From NCBI RefSeq assembly GCF_024172165.1, contig NZ_JAMZEB010000002.1:5849501-5913500 (forward strand): a stretch of DNA of 64,000 bases. The letters run 5' to 3'. Made by a program: the position numbers and the translations under genes. The first letter of the stretch is position 1, and the number at the start of each line of letters is the position of its first letter. Origin of the DNA: Nonomuraea thailandensis (GTDB lineage: Bacteria > Actinomycetota > Actinomycetes > Streptosporangiales > Streptosporangiaceae). The notes below the pieces were generated by a model. It was not told the origin of the DNA and did no database searches. It saw only the letters and a program-made list of their open reading frames with translations. Shown piece after piece: positions 1-7,904 of the stretch.

Positions 1-1
1 G

Positions 2-430
2 TCGTGGATCGCGATCGCCACCATGGTCGACTGGCGCTGGACCGGCTACAACGCGATCATCTTCCTGGCCGGCATGCAGACGATCCCGAAGGACCTGTAC
101 GAGGCGGCCTCGATCGACGGCGCCTCGCGCCGCCGGCAGTTCTGGCAGATCACGCTGCCGATGCTGCGCCCGACCATGATCTTCGTGGTGCTCAACTCCA
201 CGATCGGCGGCCTGACGCTGTTCTCGGAGCCGATGACGTTCTACAACGGCAACCCCGACGGCGGCTCCCAGGGCCAGTTCCAGACGGTGGCCATGTTCGT
301 CTACAAGGAGGCCTTCCGGGAGTTCGACTACGGCTACGCCTCCGCGGCCGCCTGGCTGCTGTTCCTGCTGATCCTCATCGGAGCAGCCATCAACTTCCTG
401 TTCGTGCGCAGGATCGGGGGCACGCGATGA
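2..430 (+). CDS. Carbohydrate ABC transporter permease, MalF/CebF type (5' end missing)
   Basis: This is the C-terminal part of an inner-membrane permease of a sugar ABC importer; the reading frame is open to the left window edge (S-W-I-A-I-A-T before the first internal Met at base 23). The EAA loop that docks on the ATPase is visible (EAASIDGASRRRQFWQITLP), followed by hydrophobic segments and a short basic tail. The stop overlaps the next permease start (ATGA at 427-430), so the two are translationally coupled. With the downstream permease, GH1 enzyme and LacI regulator the order matches actinobacterial cebEFG-bglC cellobiose loci, which is family knowledge; the substrate is inferred. The solute-binding protein gene is expected upstream, outside the window. 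Confidence 0.9.
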   Translation, partial: SWIAIATMVDWRWTGYNAIIFLAGMQTIPKDLYEAASIDGASRRRQFWQITLPMLRPTMIFVVLNSTIGGLTLFSEPMTFYNGNPDGGSQGQFQTVAMFVYKEAFREFDYGYASAAAWLLFLLILIGAAINFLFVRRIGGTR

Positions 431-1257
431 CCGTCTGGAAACCGACCGTCCTCACCAGGGTTCTGCTGGGGCTGGCCATCTTCGTCTCGGCGTTCCCGCT
501 GTACTGGATGCTGGTCATCGCCTCGCGGACGAACGCGGACGCGGTGGCCTCGCCGCCGAAGTTCCTGCCGGGCGGGAACCTGGGCGACAACATCGTGCGG
601 GTCCTCACCCACCCGGAGGCGCAGTTCCTGCTGGGCCTGACGAACTCGTTCATCGTGGCGACCGTCGTCACCGTCTCCGTCATCCTCATCTCGACGCTGG
701 CCGGCTTCGCCTTCGCCAACCTGAACTTCAAGGGCCGCAACGCGCTGCTGCTGCTCGTGCTGCTGACGATGGCGGTCCCGCTGCAGCAGATGGGCGTGGT
801 GCCGCTCTACCGGCTCATGGTGAGCCTGGAGTGGACCAACACTCTCAAGGCGGTCATCCTGCCGTACCTGCTCAACGGGTTCGGCGTGTTCCTCATGACG
901 CAGTACACCCGGCAGTCGGTGCCGATGGAGCTGGTCGAGGCCGCCCGGGTGGACGGCGCCGCCACGCTGCGGATCTGGTGGAACGTCGTGCTGCCGGCCG
1001 TCCGGCCCGGCATGGCGGTGCTCGGCATCAACACGTTCATGCTCATGTGGAACGACTACATGTGGCCGCTGATCGTGCTCAACCAGGACAACCCGACCGT
1101 CCAGATCGCGATCAACGGGCTCAACGCGAGATTCTCCACGGAATACTCGCTGATCTTCGCGGGCACGGCGCTGTCCATCATCCCGCTCGTGCTGGTTTTC
1201 GTCCTCTTCGGCCGTCAGATCGTCGGCGGACTCATGGAAGGTGCGGTCAAGGCGTGA
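427..1257 (+). CDS. Carbohydrate ABC transporter permease, MalG/CebG type
   Basis: Second permease of the sugar importer, 276 aa, normal length for the MalG family. The N-terminus has a membrane segment (VLLGLAIFVSAFPLYWMLV), and the EAA motif is clear (EAARVDGAATLRIWWNVVLP), about 55% into the protein as the family expects. It starts on an ATG that overlaps the previous stop (ATGA) and ends in a GTGA overlap with the beta-glucosidase gene, so three genes are coupled. It forms a heterodimeric channel with the upstream permease. The ATPase is not encoded here; actinobacteria usually supply it in trans (MsiK), which is knowledge of the group and not visible in the window. Confidence 0.93.
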   Translation: MTVWKPTVLTRVLLGLAIFVSAFPLYWMLVIASRTNADAVASPPKFLPGGNLGDNIVRVLTHPEAQFLLGLTNSFIVATVVTVSVILISTLAGFAFANLNFKGRNALLLLVLLTMAVPLQQMGVVPLYRLMVSLEWTNTLKAVILPYLLNGFGVFLMTQYTRQSVPMELVEAARVDGAATLRIWWNVVLPAVRPGMAVLGINTFMLMWNDYMWPLIVLNQDNPTVQIAINGLNARFSTEYSLIFAGTALSIIPLVLVFVLFGRQIVGGLMEGAVKA

Positions 1258-2663
1258 CGACTCAAGAAGAACAGACGCGTACCGGACTGCGCTTCCCCGC
1301 GGGCTTCGCGTGGGGGGCCGCGACGTCGGCGTACCAGATCGAGGGGGCCGTCGCCGAGGACGGGCGCGGCGTGTCGATCTGGGACACCTTCACCGCGACG
1401 CCGGGCCGGGTGCTCAACGGGCACAACGCGGACGTGGCCATCGACCACTACCACCGCTACCGCGAGGACGTCGCCATCATGGCGGACCTGGGCCTGTCGG
1501 CCTACCGGTTCTCCGTGTCCTGGCCGCGCATCCAGCCGTCCGGCTCCGGCGCCGTCAACCAGAAGGGCCTGGACTTCTACAAGCGGCTCTGCGACGAGCT
1601 GCGCCAGCACGCCATCGACCCGTGGCTGACCCTCTACCACTGGGACCTGCCCCAGGAGCTGGAGGACAGGGGCGGCTGGCCCAACCGTGACACGGCCTAC
1701 CGCTTCGCGGAGTACGCGGCGGCCGTGCACGACGCGCTCAAGGACTACGTCCACACCTTCAGCACGGTCAACGAGCCATGGTGCGCCGCGTTCCTCGGCT
1801 ACGCCTCGGGCGAGCACGCCCCGGGCAGGCGCGAGCCGGAGAACGCGATCAGGGGCGCGCACCACCTCAACCTGGCCCACGGGCTGGCCGTCCAGGCGAT
1901 GAACGCACGCAGGGTCGGCGGCTGCGTGAACCTGTACGCCATCACCCCGGAGACCGACAGCGAGCGCGACCTCGACGCGGCCCGCCGCATCGACGGCCTG
2001 CAGAACCGCTTCTTCCTGGACGCGCTGCTGCTGGGCCGCTACCCGGAGGACGTGCTGGCGGACCTGCCGTTCGACAAGGACTTCATCGAGCCCGGCGACA
2101 TGAAGACCATCAACGCGCCCATCGACGTGCTGCTCGTCAACTACTACAGCCGCTTCACGGTCTCGGGAGCACCGGGAGGCGCGCAGTCGGCGGCGGCGGC
2201 CCCCACGGACTCGGGTTCCCCGTGGGTGGGCAGCGAGCACGTGTCGTTCGTCAACGGCGGCCGGCCGGTCACCGCGATGGGCTGGGAGATCGACGAGGGC
2301 GGCCTGGTGGAGATCCTCACCAGGGTGGCGCGCGACTACCCGCCGATCCCGATGGTCGTCTCCGAGAACGGCGCGGCCTTCGAGGACGTGCTGGACGAGG
2401 GCCGCATCCACGACCGGGAGCGGCTGGCGTACGTGGAGGCCCACCTGGGCGCCTGCAAGCAGGCCATCGACGCCGGCGTGCCCCTGGAGGGGTATTTCGC
2501 CTGGTCACTGATGGACAACTTCGAGTGGGCGTGGGGCTACGGCAAGCGGTTCGGCCTGGTTCGCGTGGACTTCGAGACGCAGGAACGGCTGGTCAAGGAC
2601 AGCGCGCTCTGGTACGCGGAGATCATCCGGCAGAATAGGCGCCATGAACCGACCGACTCTTGA
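1254..2663 (+). CDS. bglC: GH1 beta-glucosidase
   Basis: Cytosolic family 1 glycoside hydrolase of 469 aa that should split cellobiose or other beta-glucosides brought in by the adjacent importer. The N-terminal GH1 signature FAWGAATSAYQIEGA is present, the acid/base Glu lies in TVNEP, the nucleophile Glu in VVSENGAA, and the aglycone-site motif near the end is WSLMDNFEWAWGY. I chose the GTG at 1254, which forms a GTGA overlap with the permease stop; longer readings upstream run through the permease gene in the wrong frame. There is no signal peptide. The 3' end overlaps the LacI gene by 20 bases. Confidence 0.95.
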   Translation: MTTQEEQTRTGLRFPAGFAWGAATSAYQIEGAVAEDGRGVSIWDTFTATPGRVLNGHNADVAIDHYHRYREDVAIMADLGLSAYRFSVSWPRIQPSGSGAVNQKGLDFYKRLCDELRQHAIDPWLTLYHWDLPQELEDRGGWPNRDTAYRFAEYAAAVHDALKDYVHTFSTVNEPWCAAFLGYASGEHAPGRREPENAIRGAHHLNLAHGLAVQAMNARRVGGCVNLYAITPETDSERDLDAARRIDGLQNRFFLDALLLGRYPEDVLADLPFDKDFIEPGDMKTINAPIDVLLVNYYSRFTVSGAPGGAQSAAAAPTDSGSPWVGSEHVSFVNGGRPVTAMGWEIDEGGLVEILTRVARDYPPIPMVVSENGAAFEDVLDEGRIHDRERLAYVEAHLGACKQAIDAGVPLEGYFAWSLMDNFEWAWGYGKRFGLVRVDFETQERLVKDSALWYAEIIRQNRRHEPTDS

Positions 2664-3642
2664 GGCAGTCGCGGCTCGGGCCGGGGTGGGCCGGGGCACG
2701 GTGTCTAGAGTCATCAATGGCTCGCCGAACGTCAGCGCGAAGGCCCGCGAGGCCGTCGAGCTGGCCATCCGCGAGCTGGGCTACGTGCCCAACCGTGCGG
2801 CGCGGGCCCTGGTCACGCGCCGCACGGACACGGTGGCCCTGGTGGTGTCCGAGTCCCAGTTCCGGGTCTTCGACGAGCCGTACTTCGCGGGCACCATCCG
2901 CGGCATCGGCTCGGCGCTGGCCGAGACCGGGTTGCAGCTCATCCTGGCGATGGCGCGCACCCCGGAGGAGCACGCGCGGCTGGAGCACTACCTGACGGGC
3001 CAGCACGTCGACGGCGTGCTGCTGCTGTCGCTGCACGGCGCCGACCCGTTGCCGGGCAGGCTGGAGGCGATGGGCGTGCCGACCGTGCTGGGCGGCCGCC
3101 CCGTCGGCCTCGACCCCTACAGCTACGTGGACATGGACAACAGGGCAGGGGCCCGGCAGGCCGTCAAGCACCTGCTGGGCCTGGGCCGCAGGGCGATCGC
3201 CACGATCGCCGGGTCCCAGGACATGGGCGTGGGCGTCGACCGTCTGTCGGGCTACCGCGACGCGCTGCTGCCGTCGGGCCTGCCGGAGCTGGTCGCCTAC
3301 GGCGACTTCTCCGAGCACAGCGGCGCGACGGCGATGCAGGAGCTGCTGCGCACCCATCCCGATCTCGACGCCGTGTTCGCCGCGTCCGACCCGATGGCGC
3401 TGGGCGCGATGCGCGTGCTCAAGGCCGAGGGCCGGTCGGTGCCGGGCGACGTGGCGGTGATCGGGTTCGACGACTCCAAGGCGGCGTTGCACGCCGATCC
3501 CCCGCTGACCACCGTGCACCAGCCGACCGAGGCCATGGGCCGGCAGATGGCACAGTTGCTGGTGGCCAGGATCAACGGCGAGGAGCTGCGCCAGCCCGTC
3601 GTGATCCTCGACACGCACCTGGTGCGCAGGGAATCCGCCTGA
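2644..3642 (+). CDS. LacI-family regulator, probable CebR-like repressor
   Basis: A 332-aa LacI/GalR regulator. The N-terminal helix-turn-helix is canonical (TLEAVAARAGVGRGTVSRVI, then the hinge helix ALVTRR near residue 60), followed by a periplasmic-binding-protein-like sugar domain with the usual VIGFDDSKAA motif near the C-terminus. The gene starts inside the last 20 bases of the beta-glucosidase gene, so it is in the operon it is likely to control. By homology to cellobiose regulators it would release DNA on binding a short beta-glucoside. The operator should sit upstream of the binding-protein gene, beyond the left edge; I see no 14-bp CebR-type palindrome inside the window. Confidence 0.92.
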   Translation: MNRPTLEAVAARAGVGRGTVSRVINGSPNVSAKAREAVELAIRELGYVPNRAARALVTRRTDTVALVVSESQFRVFDEPYFAGTIRGIGSALAETGLQLILAMARTPEEHARLEHYLTGQHVDGVLLLSLHGADPLPGRLEAMGVPTVLGGRPVGLDPYSYVDMDNRAGARQAVKHLLGLGRRAIATIAGSQDMGVGVDRLSGYRDALLPSGLPELVAYGDFSEHSGATAMQELLRTHPDLDAVFAASDPMALGAMRVLKAEGRSVPGDVAVIGFDDSKAALHADPPLTTVHQPTEAMGRQMAQLLVARINGEELRQPVVILDTHLVRRESA

Positions 3643-3652
3643 GAGGGGTCAC

Positions 3653-4633
3653 GTGGACAGCAGGACCAAGCGCCGGTTATCCGACGCCGAGCTCGGCGCG
3701 CTGGTGCGCCGGGCGGTGGGCGCGGGCGTCACGGCCGCGACCGAGCTGACCGACGGCTACGCCAACGCCGTCTGGCGGCTGAAGCTGGACGACGGGCGCG
3801 AGGCGGTGCTCAAGCTGTCTCCCCCGCCCGAGCTGGAGCAGCTCAGCTACGAGCGCAACCTGCTGCGCATGGAGGCCGCCGCGATCGGCCTGGCCGCCGC
3901 CGCGGGCGTGCCCGTGGCCGGGTTGCTGCGGGCGGGCTACGACGACCCGGTGCTGGGCGGCGACTACCTGCTGCTGGCCGCGCTCGACGGCGTGTCGTGG
4001 AACGACGTCAAGCCGGACAACCACGCGGAGCTGCGCAGGGAGCTGGGCGGGCATCTGGCCAGGTTCAACGCGGTGACGGGCGAGGTGTTCGGCTACCCGC
4101 ACGCCGGGATCACCGGCGCGACGTGGCGCGAGGCGTTCCTGGCGATGACGGCGGCGCTGCTCGGCGACACCGAGCGGTACCCGACACCGCTGCCGCTGCC
4201 CGCCGGGGAGATCCTGGCGGTCTTCGAGGCGGCGGCGCCGGCCCTGGACGAGGTGACGACGCCGCGGCTGGTGCACTTCGACGTGTGGGCGGGCAACGTC
4301 TTCCTCGACCTGAGCGGGACGCCCAGGATTCAGGCGATCATCGACCACGAGCGGGCCTTCTGGGGCGACCCGCTGGCCGAGTTCGTCACGCCGACGATCT
4401 TCGGTGAGCTGGCGGAGGACGATCCGCTGCTGGCGGGGTACCGCGAGGTGACCCCCCTGGAGCTGACGCCGGCGGCGCGCACCAGGCTCGACCTCTACCG
4501 CGCCTACCTGTACCTGATCCTGCTGATCGAGAACGGACCCCGGCAGTACCCGCCGGACGAGTACGCCAGGGTCCGCGATCTCGCGACGGCCTCACTCAGC
4601 GGCGTGCTGGACCGCCTCGTGCGCGCGTCCTGA
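3653..4633 (+). CDS. Aminoglycoside-phosphotransferase-fold kinase
   Basis: A 326-aa protein of the APH/choline-kinase fold that transfers phosphate from ATP to a small molecule. The catalytic loop HFDVWAGNV (H-x-D-x4-N) and the metal-binding IIDHERAFWGDP are intact, and the N-lobe lysine is in EAVLKL. The GTG start at 3653 follows a GAGAGG ribosome site and lies 10 bases after the LacI stop, so it is likely co-transcribed with the sugar operon. That position suggests a sugar or sugar-derivative kinase, but the family also holds antibiotic kinases and the substrate cannot be read from sequence. The last 39 bases of the gene are repeated once downstream (see the repeat at 4592-4677). Confidence 0.85.
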   Translation: MDSRTKRRLSDAELGALVRRAVGAGVTAATELTDGYANAVWRLKLDDGREAVLKLSPPPELEQLSYERNLLRMEAAAIGLAAAAGVPVAGLLRAGYDDPVLGGDYLLLAALDGVSWNDVKPDNHAELRRELGGHLARFNAVTGEVFGYPHAGITGATWREAFLAMTAALLGDTERYPTPLPLPAGEILAVFEAAAPALDEVTTPRLVHFDVWAGNVFLDLSGTPRIQAIIDHERAFWGDPLAEFVTPTIFGELAEDDPLLAGYREVTPLELTPAARTRLDLYRAYLYLILLIENGPRQYPPDEYARVRDLATASLSGVLDRLVRAS

Positions 4634-4677
4634 CGGCGTCACCCGGCGGGGTGCTGGACCGCCTCGTACGCGCGTCC
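4592..4677. repeat. Tandem duplication of the kinase gene's 3' end
   Basis: Bases 4592-4630 and 4639-4677 match at 35 of 39 positions with a 47-bp period. The first copy is the last codons of the APH-fold kinase gene. The second copy, read on the other strand, supplies exactly the last 12 codons and stop of the convergent M64 peptidase gene. The kinase stop (4631-4633) lies between the copies. Confidence 0.9.
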
Positions 4678-6858
4678 GGCGGGCTGTCCACCGGCTTGCC
4701 CGCAGCGGCCACCGCCCTTGACCGTGTTCGGCACGCCGAGGTCGGCGGGCGTGTTCCCGGTGCAGGCGAGCGCCCCCCTGATCGTGCTGCCCGACAGGAT
4801 CGGCGCCGTGTTGCCGCTGAGCAGCACGGCGCCGCGCAGGTCGGCGCCCACGACCGTCAGCCCGGCCGCGCCGCTCACGGCCAGTGCGCCGTCCACGCGG
4901 GCGCCGAGCAGGTGCACCTCGGCCGCCCTGGAGGCGCTGAGCGCGCCGGTGATCCGGCCGCCCGTGACGACCAGCGACGCGCCGGGCCCGACCGTGACGA
5001 CCCCCGTGACCTGGGCGTCGTCCAGGCAGGTGACGCCGCCGGTGACGGTGAGCGGGCCGCGGTGGGCGCCCGTGACGGTCCTGGTGCAGGCGGGCGGCGG
5101 GGCGATGGTGGTGACGGTGAAGCTCTTGGCCTTGCCGTAGTTGCCCGCGGCGTCGATCGAGCGGTACTCGACGACGTGCCTGCCGCGCGGCAGCTTGCCG
5201 TACACGAGGGAGTCGATCACCGTGCCCTGCTCGGAGAACGTCCAGGGCAGCTCCGAGGAGGTGGGCCAGCCGAAGTAGTTGAACCAGCCGTCGCCGTCCA
5301 CCCGCGACTCCGAGACCACGTACCCGTCGCGGTCGTCGGTGCCGGTGAGCCGCATGGTGAAGGGGCCGTTGTAGACGTAGGTGTCGCCGGAGCGGGCCAG
5401 CGGCCGTGACAGCTCGTACGCCGTGCGCGGCCCGGTGGCGTCGATCGTCCAGGTGAGGGTCCTGCCGCCGAGGGTCGCCGTGAGCGTGCCCGGCTCGGCG
5501 TCCAGCTTCTCCAGGTCCAGGTCGGTGCCCTGGTAGGTGCGGCCGTTCAGGGTCCAGGTGACCTCGGGGACGGTGGCCGCGGGGTGGGTGGTCTCGACGT
5601 ACACGACGTCGTCGCGGCCGAGGGGCCGGTCGGTCGGGGTGGAGGAGACGAACGCGGGCTCCAGGCCGTCCGGCGGGGTGGTGACCGCCGTGTCCACGGT
5701 CCAGGACCGGGTCCTGGTCATGGCGGCCCTGATGGCCGGGTCCCGGACGAACCCGGTCGGGTCCGAGACGGTCGCGGTGACGGTGTGCGTGCCCGGCGCG
5801 AGGCCGAGGGTGCGCAGGTCGAGGGAGTCGCGGTCGCCGGGCAGGTCCTTGCCGTCCACGGTCCAGGTGGTCACCAGGGAGTGGCTGACGGGGCGCATCG
5901 GCTCGACCCAGAGCACGCGGTCGGCGCCGACCGGCGCGCCGGCGGGCGTGGCGTCCTGGATCAGCATGGTCTTGGCGGTGATGCGCTGGGTCATGACCTC
6001 GCGGCTGACCTGGTCGAAGTAGTAGCCGAGGGTCTTCATCATCGAGTGGGCGCTGGGCCGCCACACGCCCGAGGTGTAGTACAGGCCGCCCTCGTAGCGG
6101 CCGATGGGGCCGCCGGACTCGCTGGGCTCGCCCAGCCAGCGCCACCACTTCCTGCGCTGGTCGAGCAGCTCCTGCTCGGTCAGCAGCGTGTGGTGGGCGC
6201 TGGACGGCTCGGGGCCGGTGTACGCGCCGCCGGGGACGCCGCGCTGGTAGTAGTCGTACTCGTCCTGCAGGCCGCCCAGGGAGTGGCCCAGCTCGTGCGG
6301 GCTGATCAGGGCGGACATGCTGTTGCTGCCGGAGGCGGTGGCGTACGAGCCGCCTGCCCCGCCGTACGTGCCGCTGTTGCCCAGGGCGAGGATCTGCCGG
6401 TTGCCGGAGGCGGTGCCGGTGACCAGGTCGGCGTAGCGGGTGGCGGCGGCGTTGTCCATGGTGATCAGGCGCTGGACGCTGGCGGGGTTGCAGCGGCCCC
6501 AGAAGCCCATGCTGAGCGGCGTCGTGCGGCGCGGCGCGTCGAGCCCGGGGTCGCAGCTGATGCCCGACTCCCCGGAGACGATGTCGACGCGGTAGACGTT
6601 GATGTAGTTGCGGTAGGACTTGAACGGCTCGATCGACCACATCACGTTCAGGTGCCGGTCGGCGTCGGCACGGAACTTCGCCTGCTCGGCCTCGGTGTAA
6701 CCGTCACCGAGGATGATCAGGTTGAATCTCTTGGCCGGAGCGCCCGTCACCTGAACGGGCACGACCGTGGCCGAGCCGGGCTCGGCGGCGGAGGCGGGTG
6801 CCGCTGGGGACACGCATAACAGGGCGGCGGCCAGTGTCAGGGCGGCGAAAATACGCAT
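4639..6858 (-). CDS. Secreted M64-family zinc metallopeptidase
   Basis: A 739-aa exported protease of the M64 (IgA-peptidase-like) family. A signal peptide is clear at residues 1-25 (MRIFAALTLAAALLCVSPA, cleavage near ASA-AE). The catalytic domain opens with FNLIILGDGYTEAEQ, and the zinc site HELGHSLGGLQDEY is at 188-201 (His188, Glu189, His192, and the Asp/Glu after the LQ). Beta-sandwich or repeat-like segments follow, and the C-terminal 150 residues are rich in GxLxVTG-type turns. I preferred the ATG at 6858 over an in-frame start 12 codons earlier because it begins directly with the signal peptide. Its last 12 codons lie in a duplicated segment of the convergent kinase gene, so the C-terminal tail may be recent. 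It is 46 bases downstream of an anti-sigma gene and may share its transcript. Confidence 0.88.
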   Translation of the reverse strand: MRIFAALTLAAALLCVSPAAPASAAEPGSATVVPVQVTGAPAKRFNLIILGDGYTEAEQAKFRADADRHLNVMWSIEPFKSYRNYINVYRVDIVSGESGISCDPGLDAPRRTTPLSMGFWGRCNPASVQRLITMDNAAATRYADLVTGTASGNRQILALGNSGTYGGAGGSYATASGSNSMSALISPHELGHSLGGLQDEYDYYQRGVPGGAYTGPEPSSAHHTLLTEQELLDQRRKWWRWLGEPSESGGPIGRYEGGLYYTSGVWRPSAHSMMKTLGYYFDQVSREVMTQRITAKTMLIQDATPAGAPVGADRVLWVEPMRPVSHSLVTTWTVDGKDLPGDRDSLDLRTLGLAPGTHTVTATVSDPTGFVRDPAIRAAMTRTRSWTVDTAVTTPPDGLEPAFVSSTPTDRPLGRDDVVYVETTHPAATVPEVTWTLNGRTYQGTDLDLEKLDAEPGTLTATLGGRTLTWTIDATGPRTAYELSRPLARSGDTYVYNGPFTMRLTGTDDRDGYVVSESRVDGDGWFNYFGWPTSSELPWTFSEQGTVIDSLVYGKLPRGRHVVEYRSIDAAGNYGKAKSFTVTTIAPPPACTRTVTGAHRGPLTVTGGVTCLDDAQVTGVVTVGPGASLVVTGGRITGALSASRAAEVHLLGARVDGALAVSGAAGLTVVGADLRGAVLLSGNTAPILSGSTIRGALACTGNTPADLGVPNTVKGGGRCGQAGGQPAGRAYEAVQHPAG

Positions 6859-6904
6859 GATCGAACTATCGGGCCGCCGGGGCCGCCCGTCCATCCCCGT
6901 TCGA

Positions 6905-7783
6905 TCACGCCTCGGGCAGCTCGGCCAGCATGACGGGCTGCGTGGTGGGCCGCTCGGAGCCGCTCGCCGGCTCGACCGTGAGCGCGACGTGCCCGTCGCG
7001 GTCCAGCGGGGCCAGCATCATGGGGTGGCTCACGCCGTCCTGCCGCCGGTCGAGCAGGCCGGCCGGGCGCGGCCCGTCCGGGCCCATGAGCCACAGCTCG
7101 TATCCCTTGGTGCCGGGCAGGTCGGCCAGGCCGGACGAGGTGAACACCATGCGTCCCATGTCGCGCGAGATCACGACCGTGGCGGTGCCGCCGGTGGTGA
7201 CGGGCTCGCGCATGGTCTCGGCGTCGGGCGCGGCCAGCACCGCGACCATCTCCTCGTTCCTGCTGGTCAGGTCGCTGAGGTCGCGGCGGGCGTCGAAGGC
7301 GACCACGCCGGAGACGGTGGCCGCCGCGGCGGAGACCGCGACCAGCACCGCCGCCGTCCTCGAACGCCGGCGCCGCAGCGGCACGACCTGCCCGCCGCCG
7401 GCCGTCCCGGGCAGCTGCGGGCCCGTCCGGTGGCCGGGCCGCTCCGGCGGCAGGCTGAGCGTCGCCGGCTGCCGCTCTTCCCCGGCCGGCGGGGCGGCGG
7501 GCGGCGGGCGTCTCCAGACGGTCGGGCCGTCGTCGCGGGGCTGCTGGGTCGGGTCCTCGAAGCCGCGGGACCTGGAGGCGGCGTCGAGCAGGCGCCGCCG
7601 CAGCCCGGAGGGCGGACGCTCGGCCACCGTCTCCGCCAGCCTCGCGGCCGTCTCGCGCAGCTGCCGCACCTCGGCCGCGCACGTGCCGCACGCATGCAGG
7701 TGCTTCTCGAACAGCACCCACTCGGCGTACGGCAGTGCGTGCACGGCGTAGGCGCCAGAGAGGGTGTGGAGTTCGTCCTTCAT
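6905..7783 (-). CDS. RskA-type anti-sigma factor (orphan)
   Basis: A 292-aa membrane anti-sigma factor. The N-terminal zinc anti-sigma domain is typical (LHTLSGAYAVHALP, then H28-x3-C32-x2-C35), followed by a proline-rich linker, one transmembrane segment at about 143-163 after an Arg cluster, and an outer RskA-like domain with YELWLMGPDGP. It should hold an ECF sigma factor (SigK family) inactive at the membrane. I chose ATG 7783 because GGGAG lies five bases upstream; a GTG at 7789 would sit on that ribosome site. The oddity is that no sigma-factor gene is adjacent: upstream is a divergent monooxygenase, downstream the M64 protease. Confidence 0.85.
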   Translation of the reverse strand: MKDELHTLSGAYAVHALPYAEWVLFEKHLHACGTCAAEVRQLRETAARLAETVAERPPSGLRRRLLDAASRSRGFEDPTQQPRDDGPTVWRRPPPAAPPAGEERQPATLSLPPERPGHRTGPQLPGTAGGGQVVPLRRRRSRTAAVLVAVSAAAATVSGVVAFDARRDLSDLTSRNEEMVAVLAAPDAETMREPVTTGGTATVVISRDMGRMVFTSSGLADLPGTKGYELWLMGPDGPRPAGLLDRRQDGVSHPMMLAPLDRDGHVALTVEPASGSERPTTQPVMLAELPEA

Positions 7784-7858
7784 TTCCACTCCCTGTGTGT
7801 GAGAGGCGGCTCACTGCATGTACTTCGCCCGCTCGGGCACGCCGGATGGCCGGGAGCC

Positions 7859-7891
7859 TTGCTCATTTCGCATGAGATGGCACAATCTCAT
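7859..7891 (+). promoter_or_regulatory. Promoter with palindromic operator before the FAD monooxygenase
   Basis: A perfect inverted repeat ATGAGAT-N6-ATCTCAT lies at 7872-7891, fourteen bases before the ATG at 7905. It overlaps a plausible -10 (CACAAT, 7881-7886) placed 16 bases after TTGCTC (7859-7864). The arm length and position fit a TetR- or MarR-type repressor, but no such gene is adjacent, so the regulator is unknown. Confidence 0.55.
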
Positions 7892-7904
7892 TAGGTGGTG
7901 AATT

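Noticed and set aside
3653..4633. Antibiotic-resistance kinase
   Set aside because: The fold matches, but position in a sugar operon and lack of a resistance context make a metabolic kinase more likely; kept as undetermined.
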